DNA of 5,087 nt from Opitutus sp. GAS368 (GTDB lineage: Bacteria > Verrucomicrobiota > Verrucomicrobiia > Opitutales > Opitutaceae): positions 1 to 5,087 of the forward strand of contig CAMAXB010000231.1 in assembly GCA_945862035.1 (NCBI GenBank). Direction: 5' to 3'. The notes beneath the pieces were generated by a model that saw only the letters and a program-made list of their open reading frames with translations, did no database searches and had not been told where the DNA came from. Below are positions 4,676-5,087 of the stretch, in pieces; the stretch's first letter is position 1, and each line of letters starts with the position of its first letter. The translations under genes and the position numbers were made by a program.

Positions 4676-4908
4676 GCGATCAGCCGATCGTGGATGAGGC
4701 TCAATTTCTCCGGGACCTGGTCAAGGCCTCCCGCCAGCGCATCCATCACATCAAGTGGACCGATCGCGACGGCACGGCGCGATTGACGACGCTGACTTCG
4801 GCCGAGGCCTCGCGGCTCAACGGCCTCGCGCATCAGCAAAAGATCTCCGTGGCGGAGGTCCTCCGGCAGGCGGCTCACGTCCCGAACCGGGAAGCGCCCA
4901 AGGTCTGA
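4672..4908 (+). CDS. Probable ribbon-helix-helix small protein
   Basis: A 78-residue protein in two parts. The N-terminal part (1-35) is a probable helix, EAQFLRDLVKASRQR, followed by HHIKWTDRDG. The C-terminal part (about 36-70) fits the ribbon-helix-helix (CopG/Arc/MetJ-like) pattern: a strand ARLTTLT, helix SAEASRLNGLAHQQ, a short turn KIS, then helix VAEVLRQAAHV. This layout is the same as in many antitoxins and small autoregulators that bind palindromic operators as dimers. I infer the fold from pattern only, and the gene is not matched to a named family. There is no recognisable toxin partner; the upstream 49-residue protein overlaps it by ATGA and would be co-translated. If it binds DNA, the palindrome at 4489-4510 is the obvious first target. 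AAGGCCAAG upstream gives at most a weak ribosome site. Confidence 0.72.
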   Translation: MSDQPIVDEAQFLRDLVKASRQRIHHIKWTDRDGTARLTTLTSAEASRLNGLAHQQKISVAEVLRQAAHVPNREAPKV

Positions 4909-4936
4909 CGAGGACGCGGGCTCGGCAGGAAAGACG

Positions 4937-5087
4937 CTAGGCCTTCTTCACGAAGCAGGCCTTGAGGGCCATGGCGATACCATCGACCTTGCAGTCGATC
5001 TCGTGGTCGCCGTCGACGAGGCGAATATTCTTTGCCTTGGTCCCGCCCTTCAGCACGCCGGATCCGCTCCGGAGCTTGAGGTCCTTG
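4937..5087 (-). CDS. C-terminal part of an unrecognised protein (5' end outside window)
   Basis: A minus-strand frame enters at the right edge and ends with TAG at 4937-4939. The 49 visible residues include LKLRSGSGVLKGGTKAKNI, then RLVDGDHEIDCKVDGIAMAL, and end KACFVKKA. The alternation of polar and hydrophobic residues suggests beta strands; two cysteines are visible (CKV and ACF). There is no membrane segment. The composition is that of a real protein and the frame is open to the edge. It is convergent with the ribbon-helix-helix gene, 28 bases away, with no obvious terminator between them. I cannot assign a family from this fragment. Confidence 0.6.
   Translation of the reverse strand, partial: KDLKLRSGSGVLKGGTKAKNIRLVDGDHEIDCKVDGIAMALKACFVKKA

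Overview
The window is GC-rich, gene-dense bacterial chromosome with short intergenic gaps and mostly weak or absent Shine-Dalgarno sequences. I see no transposase, integrase, tRNA, rRNA or CRISPR. Taxonomy is an inference only. High GC, weak ribosome sites and a tiny Lys/Gln-rich protein starting MGDRSPKS suggest a Verrucomicrobiota (Opitutaceae-like) or similar environmental bacterium, with low confidence.

Layout. A hairpin sits at the left edge (1-26), followed by a plus-strand two-domain rhodanese of the 3-mercaptopyruvate sulfurtransferase type (97-936). The 937-1225 gap between convergent genes has no credible ORF but several hairpins. From 1226 to 4275 every gene is on the minus strand. 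In transcription order (right to left) they are a small membrane protein (3991-4275), a DUF4112-type membrane protein overlapping it by ATGA (3482-3994), an 88-residue hypothetical protein (3148-3414), a PRMT-like methyltransferase (1971-3047, or from GTG at 3116), a 47-residue basic protein (1712-1855) and an ArsC/Spx-like CxxC thioredoxin-fold protein (1226-1588). Most gaps between them hold a GC-rich inverted repeat, the best being a perfect 12-bp one at 1663-1697. The row is therefore probably several short transcription units rather than one operon.

The 4276-4525 gap lies between divergent genes and holds three hairpins plus repeated short motifs. It leads into a two-gene plus-strand unit: a 49-residue basic protein (4526-4675) overlapped by ATGA with a 78-residue protein whose C-terminal half fits a ribbon-helix-helix DNA-binding fold (4672-4908). 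A perfect 8+6+8 palindrome lies 15 bases upstream of the first gene, so autoregulation is a reasonable hypothesis. The window ends in the C-terminus of an unrecognised minus-strand gene (4937-5087).

How the genes work together. The window does not form one recognisable pathway. The sulfurtransferase and the CxxC protein both touch thiol chemistry but face each other convergently, so a shared role is not shown. The points most worth following are the PRMT-like enzyme in a bacterium, the small ribbon-helix-helix unit with its palindrome, and the structured intergenic spacers.
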